From Deltaproteobacteria bacterium (GTDB lineage Bacteria > Myxococcota_A > Polyangia > HGW-17 > SLPX01), in NCBI GenBank assembly GCA_021162935.1, contig JAGGXR010000133.1, positions 1-56,185 of the forward strand: DNA of 56,185 nucleotides, given 5' to 3'. The notes beneath the pieces were generated by a model that did not search any database, was not told the DNA's origin, and saw only the letters and a list, made by a program, of their open reading frames with translations. The position numbers were made by a program, and so were the translations under genes. Positions 8,343 through 17,508 of this stretch are shown piece by piece; positions within the stretch are counted from its first letter, which is position 1; each line of letters starts with the position of its first letter.

Positions 8343-9449
8343 CTACTTGGGGCACTTTCCCTTGCCCTTGCCCTTGAAATAGAAGCTCAATGAATAACTC
8401 TTCCACGAACGGCTCGAAATATTGTTCACGACAGAGCCAACGTACTTGGGACAACCAGGCGCCCCCACCACGGTAACCTTCGCCTTGCCCTTCTTGAGAA
8501 GACCGGCATGGAGCGCTGCCCGACAGATGGACGAATCAGCCGTGTAGGTCCCAGATCCGTACACGGTGCCGAACCGGGCTGCGGCGGCGTCGCAGGTGCA
8601 GGTCCATTTCGTCTTGGGGCCAGCCTTCGGCACGTCCTTGAAGCGCGCAGGACAGGCCTCTCCTTGCTTGAGCACCTTGCACTTGCCATCGCCCTTGCCC
8701 TTGATGAAAAAACTCGTGCGGAACTTACCCCACGGCATCGATCGGACACCGTTGCGCATCGCCCCTGGATAGTAGTCACATCCGGCAGCGGCCACCACAG
8801 TGACCTTGCCACCCGTCTTGGGGATGGCGCCGGCATGCACGGCAGCCTTGCAGATGGACGAATCCGTGGTGTAGAGGTCCACTCCCCACGAAAGGCCAAA
8901 CAAGGATCCTCGCAAGCACTGACAGGTCCACTCCGCCCCAGGCTTCTGGGCCGTGGCCGGAAGGTACGCATACTTCAACGGACAGGGTCCGTTGGGCTTC
9001 GCCTCGGCGCAGGTACCGTTGCCCTTACCATCAAAGAAGAAACTCGTTTTGAACGGCCCCCAGGCATGCGTCATGATCCCGTTCTTGCTGCTGCTCAAAT
9101 AGAACCGACAGCCCTTCGCCCTGCGAACCGTCACGATTCCACCCTTGGCCGTGATTGCGCCGGCATGGAGCGCGGCTCGACAGATCGAAGAATCTGCGGT
9201 GTAAATTCCGTCTCCCCAGACTGCCCCTTTCACTCCCGCCGGCTTGCACTCGCAACGAAACGCCGCTGCCTGCTTGTCGGCAGGCACTTTCCTGTAGGTC
9301 GCTGGACAAGGGAGGGCCGGTGGTTGGGCCACAGCTTCCTTGGTCTTTTTCTCGTCCGAGGCCGCCTTTTTCTTGTTGCAGGCCGTCACGGCCAGCAACA
9401 AACCAGCGGCAGCAACCAGCACAGAGGTCCATAGTCTCCGATTGCGCAT
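8343..9449 (-). CDS. Lipoprotein with three LCCL domains
   Basis: 368 residues from ATG 9449, six bases after AGGAGG. A lipoprotein signal ends AVTAC (Cys24), followed by a Lys/Glu-rich linker. Three repeats of about 105 residues follow, each with a Cys pair and the LCCL core: IYTADSSICRAALHAGA, LYTTDSSICKAAVHAGA and TYTADSSICRAALHAGL, then GGxVTV, a GCxxY segment, NGI or similar, and WGxFxxSFFxxGKG. LCCL domains are extracellular modules known mainly from eukaryotic secreted proteins (cochlin, Limulus factor C) and found in scattered bacteria. They are thought to bind ligands. Function here is unknown; the protein is probably displayed on the outer membrane. Convergent with the preceding lipoprotein gene, 28 bases apart. 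Confidence 0.85.
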   Translation of the reverse strand: MRNRRLWTSVLVAAAGLLLAVTACNKKKAASDEKKTKEAVAQPPALPCPATYRKVPADKQAAAFRCECKPAGVKGAVWGDGIYTADSSICRAALHAGAITAKGGIVTVRRAKGCRFYLSSSKNGIMTHAWGPFKTSFFFDGKGNGTCAEAKPNGPCPLKYAYLPATAQKPGAEWTCQCLRGSLFGLSWGVDLYTTDSSICKAAVHAGAIPKTGGKVTVVAAAGCDYYPGAMRNGVRSMPWGKFRTSFFIKGKGDGKCKVLKQGEACPARFKDVPKAGPKTKWTCTCDAAAARFGTVYGSGTYTADSSICRAALHAGLLKKGKAKVTVVGAPGCPKYVGSVVNNISSRSWKSYSLSFYFKGKGKGKCPK

Positions 9450-9936
9450 CTCCATCCTCCTTGTTTCGTGGTCCGTTGGACCCACCTACGTCGTCATCAC
9501 TCGCCAGGACGGCTGGTTGCTGGCCAACAACATCGAAAAGGCCACCTGAGCAACCAACCCTGCTGTGTGTATCATGGACGGAACTTTGACTCCAAGAACC
9601 TTTTCCATGCACAAACGGATGTTCTATGCCAAAAAATTGACTTCTCTCACCTATCGAACCAGGCAATCGGCTTGCGAACCAAACCGCGGCCCTCATCGAG
9701 ATTGAGCACGAAGGGACTGCAGCGCCCACACCTGACCAGGGCACTTTCGCACCCGCTGGCCGAACCCGGTACGGCGCAGGATGCTTGCTCAAAAAAACGT
9801 GGTATGGTTCGATGATTTTTTGTTCGGATGTGGTCTGCTGGAGGTGACGACAAATAATAGAACCATGGACGAACGGCTCGGACAGGCGAAACGAACGCCC
9901 CAGCGGACAGACGCTCATCGAACAGGGAGGCAAGAC
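9450..9936. other. Noncoding divergent gap
   Basis: 487 bases between the LCCL gene (minus) and the ankyrin gene (plus). Frames here are short and lack ribosome binding sites. It is relatively AT-rich around 9620-9640 and 9785-9865 and must hold both promoters; no element is convincing. Apart from this, I see nothing in it. Confidence 0.4.
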
Positions 9937-10818
9937 ATGACCACTGTACGCGAAGCGGTCAAGCAACGCTCTTCAACGGATATCCAAAAACAAATCAAAC
10001 AAGGTGCGGACGTGAACGAGGCCGATGCAAAGGGAGACACCGCTCTGCATGAGGCAATGAGAACCTGCGATGCAGAAGCAACGAAAATCCTGTTAGATGC
10101 AGGGGCCGACCCGAACCACCAAAATGACGTAGGGGTCGCGCCCCTCCACCTGGCAGCCCATAAGAACTGCGTCCCTCTCGTACGGCTCCTGCTGGATGCT
10201 GGAGCCCACGTGGACCTCACGGAACGCGACGACTGGACCCCGCTCCACCTTGCCGCCCAGGATGGATACGAGCAGGTCATCGAGCATCTGGTCGCACAGG
10301 GCGCCAACCTCGATGCACGGACCAACCGAGGCGCAACGCCCCTCCATCTCGCCGCTCAGGACGGCCACACAGCGGCGGCCAAAATGCTAATCGACCACGG
10401 GGCGCCCCTGGACGCCTACAACCAAAATCATTGGACCCCACTGCACGTTGCCGCCCAAAGAGGATATTCGGCCATCGTGACCGACCTGCTCGACGCCGGA
10501 GCAGCAGCCATCGAGACACCGGGCAAGGACGGATGGACCGCCCTGCACCTTGCCGCCGGTTCGGGCAACACGGACATGGTCGCATTGCTCCTCGACCGTG
10601 GCGCCGACGTGGAGGGGCGCACCACGAAGGACTGGACGCCCCTCCACGTGGCCGCTGAAAAGGGTCTGTGGGAAGTGGTCCAACTCCTCATCGACCATGG
10701 AGCCGATCCCCAAGCCCTGGTCCAGGACCAATGGACCGCCCTCGATCTCGCCCTTCGTGGCAAACACCGCACCACGGCTCGCCTGCTGAGCCGCTATGCG
10801 CCGAAGATCCAGACGTGA
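9937..10818 (+). CDS. Ankyrin-repeat protein
   Basis: 293 residues from ATG 9937, chosen because GGGAGG lies six bases upstream; the open frame extends to 9781 without a ribosome binding site. No signal peptide or membrane segment, so probably cytoplasmic. After an N-terminal cap (TTVREAVKQRSS) there are eight ankyrin repeats of about 33 residues, each with the (W/A)TPLHLAAQxG and LLxxGADxx consensus, ending in a capping repeat (WTALDLALRGKHRTTARLL). Ankyrin arrays mediate protein-protein binding and have no catalytic function of their own. Several repeats begin with Trp (DDWTPLH, NHWTPLH, KDWTPLH), which suggests recent internal duplication. The partner is unknown. Confidence 0.92.
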   Translation: MTTVREAVKQRSSTDIQKQIKQGADVNEADAKGDTALHEAMRTCDAEATKILLDAGADPNHQNDVGVAPLHLAAHKNCVPLVRLLLDAGAHVDLTERDDWTPLHLAAQDGYEQVIEHLVAQGANLDARTNRGATPLHLAAQDGHTAAAKMLIDHGAPLDAYNQNHWTPLHVAAQRGYSAIVTDLLDAGAAAIETPGKDGWTALHLAAGSGNTDMVALLLDRGADVEGRTTKDWTPLHVAAEKGLWEVVQLLIDHGADPQALVQDQWTALDLALRGKHRTTARLLSRYAPKIQT

Positions 10819-10863
10819 GGAAGGTCCCACGAGCATCCAGGAAAACGCCCTGGGACGGCCCGG

Positions 10864-10891
10864 TTGTTTCGAAGCTCCGATGCGCTATATT
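10864..10891 (+). promoter_or_regulatory. Candidate sigma-70 promoter for the acyl-CoA cluster
   Basis: TTGTTT (10864-10869), a 16-base spacer and TATATT (10886-10891) lie about 60 bases before the start of the acyl-CoA-synthetase-like gene at 10951. The position argues against the upstream TTG at 10864 as a translation start. Confidence 0.4.
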
Positions 10892-10950
10892 TCTGGCCGG
10901 CCCAACGAACGGACGAGTCGTTTCACTCTGGGTCGGCGACGAGGTGTTCC

Positions 10951-13002
10951 ATGTCCGAACAAAAGACTTCTCGTGACAACCAACGAGACATCCTATTTCC
11001 CCGTCATCCACCAACGACCCTGGACGACTACCTCCACCTCCAGCAGGACAGCATCTTGCACCGAGAGGCCTATTGGAAACAACAAGCCGAGCGAATGGTC
11101 TGGGCGACCCCTCCCACTGTCATCGTCGAAGAAGACTGGGCGAACGCCACCTGTCGTTGGTTTGCGGATGGACGACTGAACGCCTGCGTCAACGCAATCG
11201 ATCGATGGATCGACGAGGACAAGGGCGATCAAGTCGCCTTGGTTGTGCTCGGACGCGGCTCCATCGAAAAACGATGGACCTTCGCCAAGCTCCGGACAGA
11301 AGTGGACCGGGTTGCTGCGGCCATGGTCCACGATGGCCTGACTGCAGGAGATCGCGTGGTCATCTGGGCGGAAATGCGGTGGCAGGCCATCGTCACCATC
11401 CTCGCATGTGCCAGGGCCGGCTTGACCTACGTTCTTCTGCCGACCGCGATCCCCCTGCATTACGTGTCCGTCTTGGTGCACGACTGCGATGCCTCCATGG
11501 TGATCACCGACCAACCGTCGGCCCAGACGCCCACCGAGCCGGAACGCGACGGGAAAACCGACGAGACCCAAAATCTGAAAACCCTCATCGAGCGACAGGG
11601 GAAACGGATTCCGGTCATCGAGATCAATGATGGAACCGAGCCAAATCCATTCACCCAATGGGTCGAACGGACCGCAAAGGAACAGGGCCGCATCGAGCCG
11701 GTCATCGTGCCGTCCGAGCATCCACTCATGCTGCTCTACCCGCGAGTGACCGCCGGTCTACCCAGGGCCAACGTCTTTGCCACCGGTGGCTTCATCACCC
11801 AGACGGCGACGAGCTACGATCACCTCTTCGGCCAAGTGCTGGCCTCCGTGGCGGAACCAGGAGTCGTGAGCACCATCGAACGCACGAGCATGGCGGAACA
11901 GAGCTATGGTATTTGGGGCCCCCTGCTCAACGGCCACCACATCGTCCTGCTCGCGCAGCGCGCAAACATCACCTTGGGCGACCTGTTGGCGGACACCGAA
12001 GGGCAACGATCCAACCATGTCCTGATCACCACGCCCGACCACCTGCTCAGGTGGCGCAACGAACAACGGCAAATCAATGCCGTGCACGACAGAGCATCGA
12101 GCGAGCCATCCCGACAACAGCCGGCTGCGAACCCTCCATCAAACGGAGCATCCGGTCAGGGATCGGAGACGAATCCTCGTGAGGACTTTGCCGTGGTGGC
12201 GGCGACGAGCAAACCGCTGACCCCTCGAACGGCAGCCTTTACGGAACAGTCGCTCGTGGATGCACCTCATCGGCTCGTAAACCTCTGGACCCAAAGCGAA
12301 AGCGCCTGCGCCCTCATTACAGCCTACCCGACCGCCGATCTGAACCGTCCCGGCCTGCTCGGTCTGCCCGCCCTGGGGGTGGACATGGCCGTAGTCGATG
12401 ACTTCGGCCAGTTGTCCAAAACGAACGAAGGCGGCCACCTCATGCTGCGCCGATCCTGGCCCGGTATGGTCCGAGGCATCTGGAACCAACCGGGCCGCCT
12501 CTTCGACCTGTATTTCCGACGCAATCCGGGCTTCTTTGCCACCAATGACGGCGTCCGTGTCGACAAAGACGGCTTCGTGTGGTTCATGAGACGCTTGGAC
12601 GACGTGGTCAAAATCAATGGACAATCCCTGTCCACGTCCGAAGTGGAGGGTGCGCTATTGAGCCATCCTTTCGTCGACGAGGCCGCCGTCGTTGGCAGCC
12701 ACGAAGAAGGGCAGGACACGATCATTGCGTTCATCGTGCCATCCGACGAATCGACGGAGGATGCGAAGAGTCGAAAGGAAGCCATCAAAGACCTCAAAGC
12801 GTGGCTGGCCGAAACCATGGGAGACTGTTTCGTCCCGAGCCGCATCGTCCCAATGACGGCCCTGCCCCGAACCAGGACGGGTAAGGTGATCCGTCGGCTC
12901 TTGAAACGAATCGCCGTGGGCGACGCGAGTCCGAGCGAGGATCTGAGCCACGTAGCAAACCCCGAAGCCATCACGAGTTTGTTCAACGATGACACCCATT
13001 GA
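10951..13002 (+). CDS. Acetyl-CoA-synthetase-like AMP-forming ligase with degenerate ATP loop
   Basis: 683 residues from ATG 10951. The protein aligns with acetyl-CoA synthetases: LNACVNAIDRWID (76-88, compare the N..DR block of Acs), NLWTQSES (444-451, compare WWQTE), GLPALGVDMAVVDDFG, FFATNDGVRVDKDGFVWFMRRLDD (A7/A8 region) and a C-terminal LPRTRTGKVIRR carrying the lysine (Lys644) that is acetylated in Acs. The glycine-rich TSGTTGKPKG loop (A3) is replaced by YPRVTAGLPRA (263-273), which lacks the Ser/Thr/Gly run and the lysine. A low-complexity stretch (380-412) is inserted before the A5 region. Adenylation activity is therefore doubtful; a regulatory or altered role is possible. It overlaps the next gene by 14 bases. 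Confidence 0.75.
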   Translation: MSEQKTSRDNQRDILFPRHPPTTLDDYLHLQQDSILHREAYWKQQAERMVWATPPTVIVEEDWANATCRWFADGRLNACVNAIDRWIDEDKGDQVALVVLGRGSIEKRWTFAKLRTEVDRVAAAMVHDGLTAGDRVVIWAEMRWQAIVTILACARAGLTYVLLPTAIPLHYVSVLVHDCDASMVITDQPSAQTPTEPERDGKTDETQNLKTLIERQGKRIPVIEINDGTEPNPFTQWVERTAKEQGRIEPVIVPSEHPLMLLYPRVTAGLPRANVFATGGFITQTATSYDHLFGQVLASVAEPGVVSTIERTSMAEQSYGIWGPLLNGHHIVLLAQRANITLGDLLADTEGQRSNHVLITTPDHLLRWRNEQRQINAVHDRASSEPSRQQPAANPPSNGASGQGSETNPREDFAVVAATSKPLTPRTAAFTEQSLVDAPHRLVNLWTQSESACALITAYPTADLNRPGLLGLPALGVDMAVVDDFGQLSKTNEGGHLMLRRSWPGMVRGIWNQPGRLFDLYFRRNPGFFATNDGVRVDKDGFVWFMRRLDDVVKINGQSLSTSEVEGALLSHPFVDEAAVVGSHEEGQDTIIAFIVPSDESTEDAKSRKEAIKDLKAWLAETMGDCFVPSRIVPMTALPRTRTGKVIRRLLKRIAVGDASPSEDLSHVANPEAITSLFNDDTH

Positions 13003-15427
13003 CGAACAGATCGCCCGGATACAGGGCGCCATCGAAACGAATGCACAGCAGCGACGTTCCCTGGAACGATCCGAGGCGGCCCTCCTTGCCTCGGTGGAGT
13101 CGTTGCTCGACCGAGTCGACGATGCGCGGTCGGACAAGGACCTGGCCAAAGCCCTACCCAAAATGGCAGCCAGGCTCTACGAGCACCGCGGCTCTGTGGC
13201 GATCAACGCTTCGATCCAGCGAATCGTCGACCGACTCGTCGGTGAAGCCAGGGTCGAGCCACATCGTTTCGTTCTCGAAGCTCTCATCGGCCCATCCGTG
13301 GCGCGTCTGGCCCAGGAATCGTCTAAACGGTTTCTGGTCATCGACCCCCATCTGAACTTCACCTGGCTGGCCTGTTACAAAGGCCTGGAACGCTGCTGGG
13401 AAAACATGTGCCACATTGAGCCCGACGAGGAGGACGGCGCCGATGCGAGGACGAAGGCCGTTCTTTGTTGCCTGGCCGAACACGATCTGGGTATCGATGA
13501 CCTCGCCGGCATCGCCACTCGCGGCGGGTTCGTGGCGCCGATCCCGTCCGGCACGTATCGGATCGTCCCGGCCATGCTCTCCGATCTAGCCAAACCCAGA
13601 CTCCCCCATCACAGCAACATGGGGCCCGTGATCGGCCAAGAGCTGGCCCAATCGTCTGCAGATCCTTCAGGCCTCCTTCTGACCACCACGGACCCCGTGG
13701 CCGTGGATGAAATCGACCCAGCGGAGCGCATGACCGGATTCGCTCGGCTCACGCGCGATGGAACCGGCGCCCATTATTTGAACCACCGAGCGGTTGCACA
13801 CCTCGTGGCCGCCATGCTCCGCGTTCCCATGGCAAAATTCGAAGTCGTCACCGCTCACCTGGGAGCGGGCATCTCGGTGGCGGCCCACCGGGATGGCCAG
13901 GTGGTTTCCATCGTGGACGCCTACTCGGGCGTGCCCTCCACCAATCGCTGTGGCTCCCTCGATCTCGCCCGCGTGATCGAGGCACTCGAAAACAGACGCT
14001 GCACCCTTCAGGATATCGAGGAAGCGGTCATGTCCAGGGGCGGGCTCCTGTCCCTGGTAGGCACGGACGATTTCCAGATGCTCCTCGCCTTCCGTGACCA
14101 TGGTGCGTCGCAGTCCCAGATCGAAAAAATCGACATGGTCCTCGACTTCATGTCCAGACGAGTGGCGGCGGCCGTGCTGGGACGCACGTCGGTCCTCGAC
14201 AACCCAACGATCGTGCTGACCGGCAGCTTGATACGCTCGTCGGAATTCACCGGGCTCGTCGAAACACGACTCGGACATCGGTTCCCCATCCTGCACGTTC
14301 CCGGGTCCATCGAGCTGGATGCCCTCGCTGCAGGAGTCATCGCCGGATTCCACGACGAATCGACGCTGTCAGACTATGAACGGACCAAGAACCGTCACGC
14401 ACAGCAGATCCAATCCTACAGCGACCTGGCTTCGATCCCGGTGTTTAGCAGAAAGACCTTCTTCAAGAAGCCCGGCACCCCCATCCTGTCGCTGGACGAC
14501 CTGGTGGACACCACGTATGCAGCCGTCAAAAAACACAGGGTCCCGACCATCGCCATCGTGGCGGCAGACAACGAAGAGGCGCTCCTTGCCGCCAAGATGG
14601 CGAACGAGGAGGGACGATACCAGATCGCAAAGTTCGTCCTGATCGGAGACTACGAGGCCATCAACCGCATGGCGTACGACTTCGATATCGTGCTGGACGG
14701 CGACAACTACCGAATCGTAGACGCCGAGGACCCGGTGGCAGCGGCCACCGAACTACTCGCCTCGGGCCAAGTCGATCTCCTCATGAAGGGCAGTCTCCAC
14801 ACCGACGCCTTGCTCCGAGGCGTGTTTCGGTATCTGAAGCGATCGAACCGACTCCAAAAAGGACAGCTCATCTCGCACGTGGTGGTGCTCGACATCCCGC
14901 TGCGCCACAAGCTCCTGCTCGTGACCGATGCAGCCGTGAACCCATACCCAGACGAGGACAAAAAAATCATCATCGTGGAAAACGCCCTCGTCGTGGCGAA
15001 GTCGCTCAACATCCGCCACCCGAAGGTGGCGGTCATCTCGGCGATCGAGTCCATCAATCCCAGTGTGGAAAGCTCGTTGGAGGCGTCGCGGATCGCCGAA
15101 CGACTCTCGCACCGAACCGATTGCCTCGTCGAGGGGCCCCTGTCCTTCGACGTGGCCATGGATGCGAACATCGCGGCGGAAAAAAAGTACAAAGGACAAA
15201 TTCGCGGCACGGCGGACATCATGCTCATGCCGGACATCGATGCAGGAAACGTGTTGTACAAGACTCTGACGACCCAGTCGGGCGCCACCTGCGCTGGTGT
15301 GATCATCGCAGGATCCCTGCCCATGGTGCTTGCGTCGCGGGGAGATTCGGCCAAGTCCAAGCTTGCGTCTATCTGCCTATCCGTCAAGATGCTGTTCGAT
15401 CTCAACCATGAGGAGCAGGCACCGTAG
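12989..15427 (+). CDS. Butyrate kinase-like / phosphate butyryltransferase fusion
   Basis: 812 residues, overlapping the upstream gene by 14 bases (translational coupling). Residues 1-110 are a helical extension absent from butyrate kinases. Residues about 112-460 follow the Buk/AckA fold: GIDDLAGIATRGGF, LPHHSNMGPVIGQELA, DPVAVDEIDPAERMTGFA, HLGAGISVAAHRDG (290-303), PSTNRCGSLDL. But the phosphate loop NPGSTSTK of Buk reads DPHLNFTW (119-126). Residues about 495-812 are a well-conserved phosphotransbutyrylase: LMKGSLHTDALLRGV, LLLVTDAAVNPYPD, MPDIDAGNVLYK, SRGDSAKSKLAS. Ptb interconverts acyl-CoA and acyl-phosphate; Buk makes ATP from acyl-phosphate. The transferase half looks active, the kinase half may not be. 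Confidence 0.85.
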   Translation: MTPIDEQIARIQGAIETNAQQRRSLERSEAALLASVESLLDRVDDARSDKDLAKALPKMAARLYEHRGSVAINASIQRIVDRLVGEARVEPHRFVLEALIGPSVARLAQESSKRFLVIDPHLNFTWLACYKGLERCWENMCHIEPDEEDGADARTKAVLCCLAEHDLGIDDLAGIATRGGFVAPIPSGTYRIVPAMLSDLAKPRLPHHSNMGPVIGQELAQSSADPSGLLLTTTDPVAVDEIDPAERMTGFARLTRDGTGAHYLNHRAVAHLVAAMLRVPMAKFEVVTAHLGAGISVAAHRDGQVVSIVDAYSGVPSTNRCGSLDLARVIEALENRRCTLQDIEEAVMSRGGLLSLVGTDDFQMLLAFRDHGASQSQIEKIDMVLDFMSRRVAAAVLGRTSVLDNPTIVLTGSLIRSSEFTGLVETRLGHRFPILHVPGSIELDALAAGVIAGFHDESTLSDYERTKNRHAQQIQSYSDLASIPVFSRKTFFKKPGTPILSLDDLVDTTYAAVKKHRVPTIAIVAADNEEALLAAKMANEEGRYQIAKFVLIGDYEAINRMAYDFDIVLDGDNYRIVDAEDPVAAATELLASGQVDLLMKGSLHTDALLRGVFRYLKRSNRLQKGQLISHVVVLDIPLRHKLLLVTDAAVNPYPDEDKKIIIVENALVVAKSLNIRHPKVAVISAIESINPSVESSLEASRIAERLSHRTDCLVEGPLSFDVAMDANIAAEKKYKGQIRGTADIMLMPDIDAGNVLYKTLTTQSGATCAGVIIAGSLPMVLASRGDSAKSKLASICLSVKMLFDLNHEEQAP

Positions 15428-15512
15428 CCGATCGACGGCCGAGACGCCCTGTTGAAACACAGCGTATCGCCTTCGCCAGGCGATCGAACCACGTGGACAG
15501 GAGGTCCTTACC

Positions 15513-17384
15513 ATGAAGTGGCGCATCAAACGGATGCAAGAACATTACCAGCAGCATCTGTCCACGGTCGACCATGTGTTCAGAAAGCTGAAGCCTGGAC
15601 GCCGAATCTTCATCGGAACCGGCTGTGCCGAGCCTCAGTTTCTGGTCAAGAACCTGGCGAATCATCGCAGCAACTTGGCGGACGCGGAGTTTCTCCACCT
15701 CATCAGCCTCAATATATCACCACTGACCGACAGCCGATTTCGCGAGATGTTTCGGCTCAACACCTTTTTCATCGGTCGGGCAGCCCGCGATGCGGTAGGA
15801 CGCGGCGATGCGGACTACACGCCGATCTTCCTGTCGGAAATCCCAAAGATCATCAAGACGGGCCGGCTGCACATCGATGTAGCCATGGTGCAGGTCAGCC
15901 CGCCGGACCCCTTCGGCAACTGTTCTTTGGGCGTCTCGGTCGAATGCGTCAAGGCGGCAGTGGAACACGCCGATCACGTCATCGCTCAAATCAATCCACG
16001 CATGCCCAAAACCCACGGAGACAGTATCGTCTCCGTAGACCAATTCGACGCCATCATCGAACACGAAGAACAGATCCTCGAATACACAGACAAGGTCCCC
16101 GACGACGTGGCCAATAAGATAGGATTTTACGTATCCCGACTCGTTCCGAACGGTGCCACGATCCAAGCGGGCATCGGCTCCATTCCGAACGCCGTACTCA
16201 ACCACCTCATGGACAAACGAGACCTGGGTATCCACACGGAAATGTTTTCGGACGGCATTTTGGACCTGTACGAGGCCGGCGTCATCACGAACCGAAGAAA
16301 GACGTTCCACCCGGGAAAAATCGTTGCCGCCTTCTGCCTCGGCTCCCAGCGCCTGTACGACATGATCGACGACAATCCGGTGTTCGAGTTCTATCCCACC
16401 GACTACGTGTCCGATCCAAGAAACATCGCCAAGAACGACAACATGGTGGCCATCAACTCGGCCCTGGAGATCGACCTGACCGGGCAGGTCTGCGCAGACT
16501 CCCTCGGCCACCAGTTCTATTCGGGCATCGGCGGCCAGGCGGATTTCATTCGGGGCGCCGCCCTAGCCCGCAACGGGCGACCCATCATCGCCATACCGTC
16601 CACGGCGCGAAATGGCGAGATTTCACGCATCGTCCCTGTATTGGCGCCTGGAGCTGGCGTGGTCACGACCAGGGGCGATGTCCATTACGTGGTCACCGAA
16701 CACGGCATCGCCTACCTGCATGGCAAAAACATCCGGGAGCGCGCCATGGCCCTCATCAAGGTGGCCCATCCAAAGTTTCGCCCTTGGCTCCTCGAAGAAG
16801 CCAAAAAGCTCACGTATGTCTACCACGACCAGCAGTTGCCGAAACTCGGATCAGAGGAACCCGAACGCTACCGCTGGACGTATCAACTTCCAGACGAAAC
16901 GACCGTCAGCCTTCGACCGATCAACTACACGGACGAGGACCGCCTCAGGCACTTTTTTTACAACCTGGGCGAGCAGGACGTCTACTACCGATTCATGGGC
17001 ACAGTGCGTACCATGGAACACAAAAAGGCCCAGCCACTCGTGGTCCTCGACTACGACGAACGCTTCGCCATCGCCGGCTACGTCGGGCACGAGGGGGATG
17101 AGGACTTCGTCTGCGTGGGCAGGTGGTTTTTGGACCGAGCCACCAACATGGCCGAAGTCGCTTTTACCGTGCTGCCGCAATGGCAGACCAAGGGCATCGG
17201 CACCTTCCTACTCAAGACCCTCATCGACGTGGCCAAAGAAAAGGGCATCTTGGGTTTTACCGCCGACGTGCTCAAGGAAAACAGCAAGATGCTCCGCGTC
17301 TTTTTCAAGAGCGGATACAACGTGACAAGCCAACTCGAAGACGGAGTCTACTCGATTTCGTTCCTGTTCTCCGACCAGGAATAG
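15513..17384 (+). CDS. Acetyl-CoA hydrolase/CoA-transferase fused to GNAT acetyltransferase
   Basis: 623 residues; ATG 15513 has AGGAGGT eight bases upstream. Residues about 15-445 are a class I CoA-transferase of the acetyl-CoA hydrolase / 4-hydroxybutyrate CoA-transferase group, with the catalytic glutamate probably Glu243 in GIHTEMFSDG, preceded by GATIQAGIGSIPNAV, and with the FYSGIGGQADFIRGA and TEHGIAYLHGKNIRERA blocks. Residues about 455-623 are a GNAT domain (VSLRPINYTDED, AEVAFTVLPQWQTKGIGTFLL with the acetyl-CoA pyrophosphate loop QTKGIG). This fusion is known elsewhere. The neighbours suggest acyl-CoA exchange in fermentation, and the GNAT domain could acetylate the Acs-like protein upstream; that last step is inference. 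Confidence 0.88.
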   Translation: MKWRIKRMQEHYQQHLSTVDHVFRKLKPGRRIFIGTGCAEPQFLVKNLANHRSNLADAEFLHLISLNISPLTDSRFREMFRLNTFFIGRAARDAVGRGDADYTPIFLSEIPKIIKTGRLHIDVAMVQVSPPDPFGNCSLGVSVECVKAAVEHADHVIAQINPRMPKTHGDSIVSVDQFDAIIEHEEQILEYTDKVPDDVANKIGFYVSRLVPNGATIQAGIGSIPNAVLNHLMDKRDLGIHTEMFSDGILDLYEAGVITNRRKTFHPGKIVAAFCLGSQRLYDMIDDNPVFEFYPTDYVSDPRNIAKNDNMVAINSALEIDLTGQVCADSLGHQFYSGIGGQADFIRGAALARNGRPIIAIPSTARNGEISRIVPVLAPGAGVVTTRGDVHYVVTEHGIAYLHGKNIRERAMALIKVAHPKFRPWLLEEAKKLTYVYHDQQLPKLGSEEPERYRWTYQLPDETTVSLRPINYTDEDRLRHFFYNLGEQDVYYRFMGTVRTMEHKKAQPLVVLDYDERFAIAGYVGHEGDEDFVCVGRWFLDRATNMAEVAFTVLPQWQTKGIGTFLLKTLIDVAKEKGILGFTADVLKENSKMLRVFFKSGYNVTSQLEDGVYSISFLFSDQE

Positions 17385-17508
17385 CCACCGGTCCCGAAAC
17401 GATGGGGGCGAACGAATCGCCGTGACCTGGACATCGCGGAATCGCGGAGTCAACACTTGACATCGAGCCCACAACGGAAAACAAATAGCCCCGGCCGGAG
17501 GTAGACGT

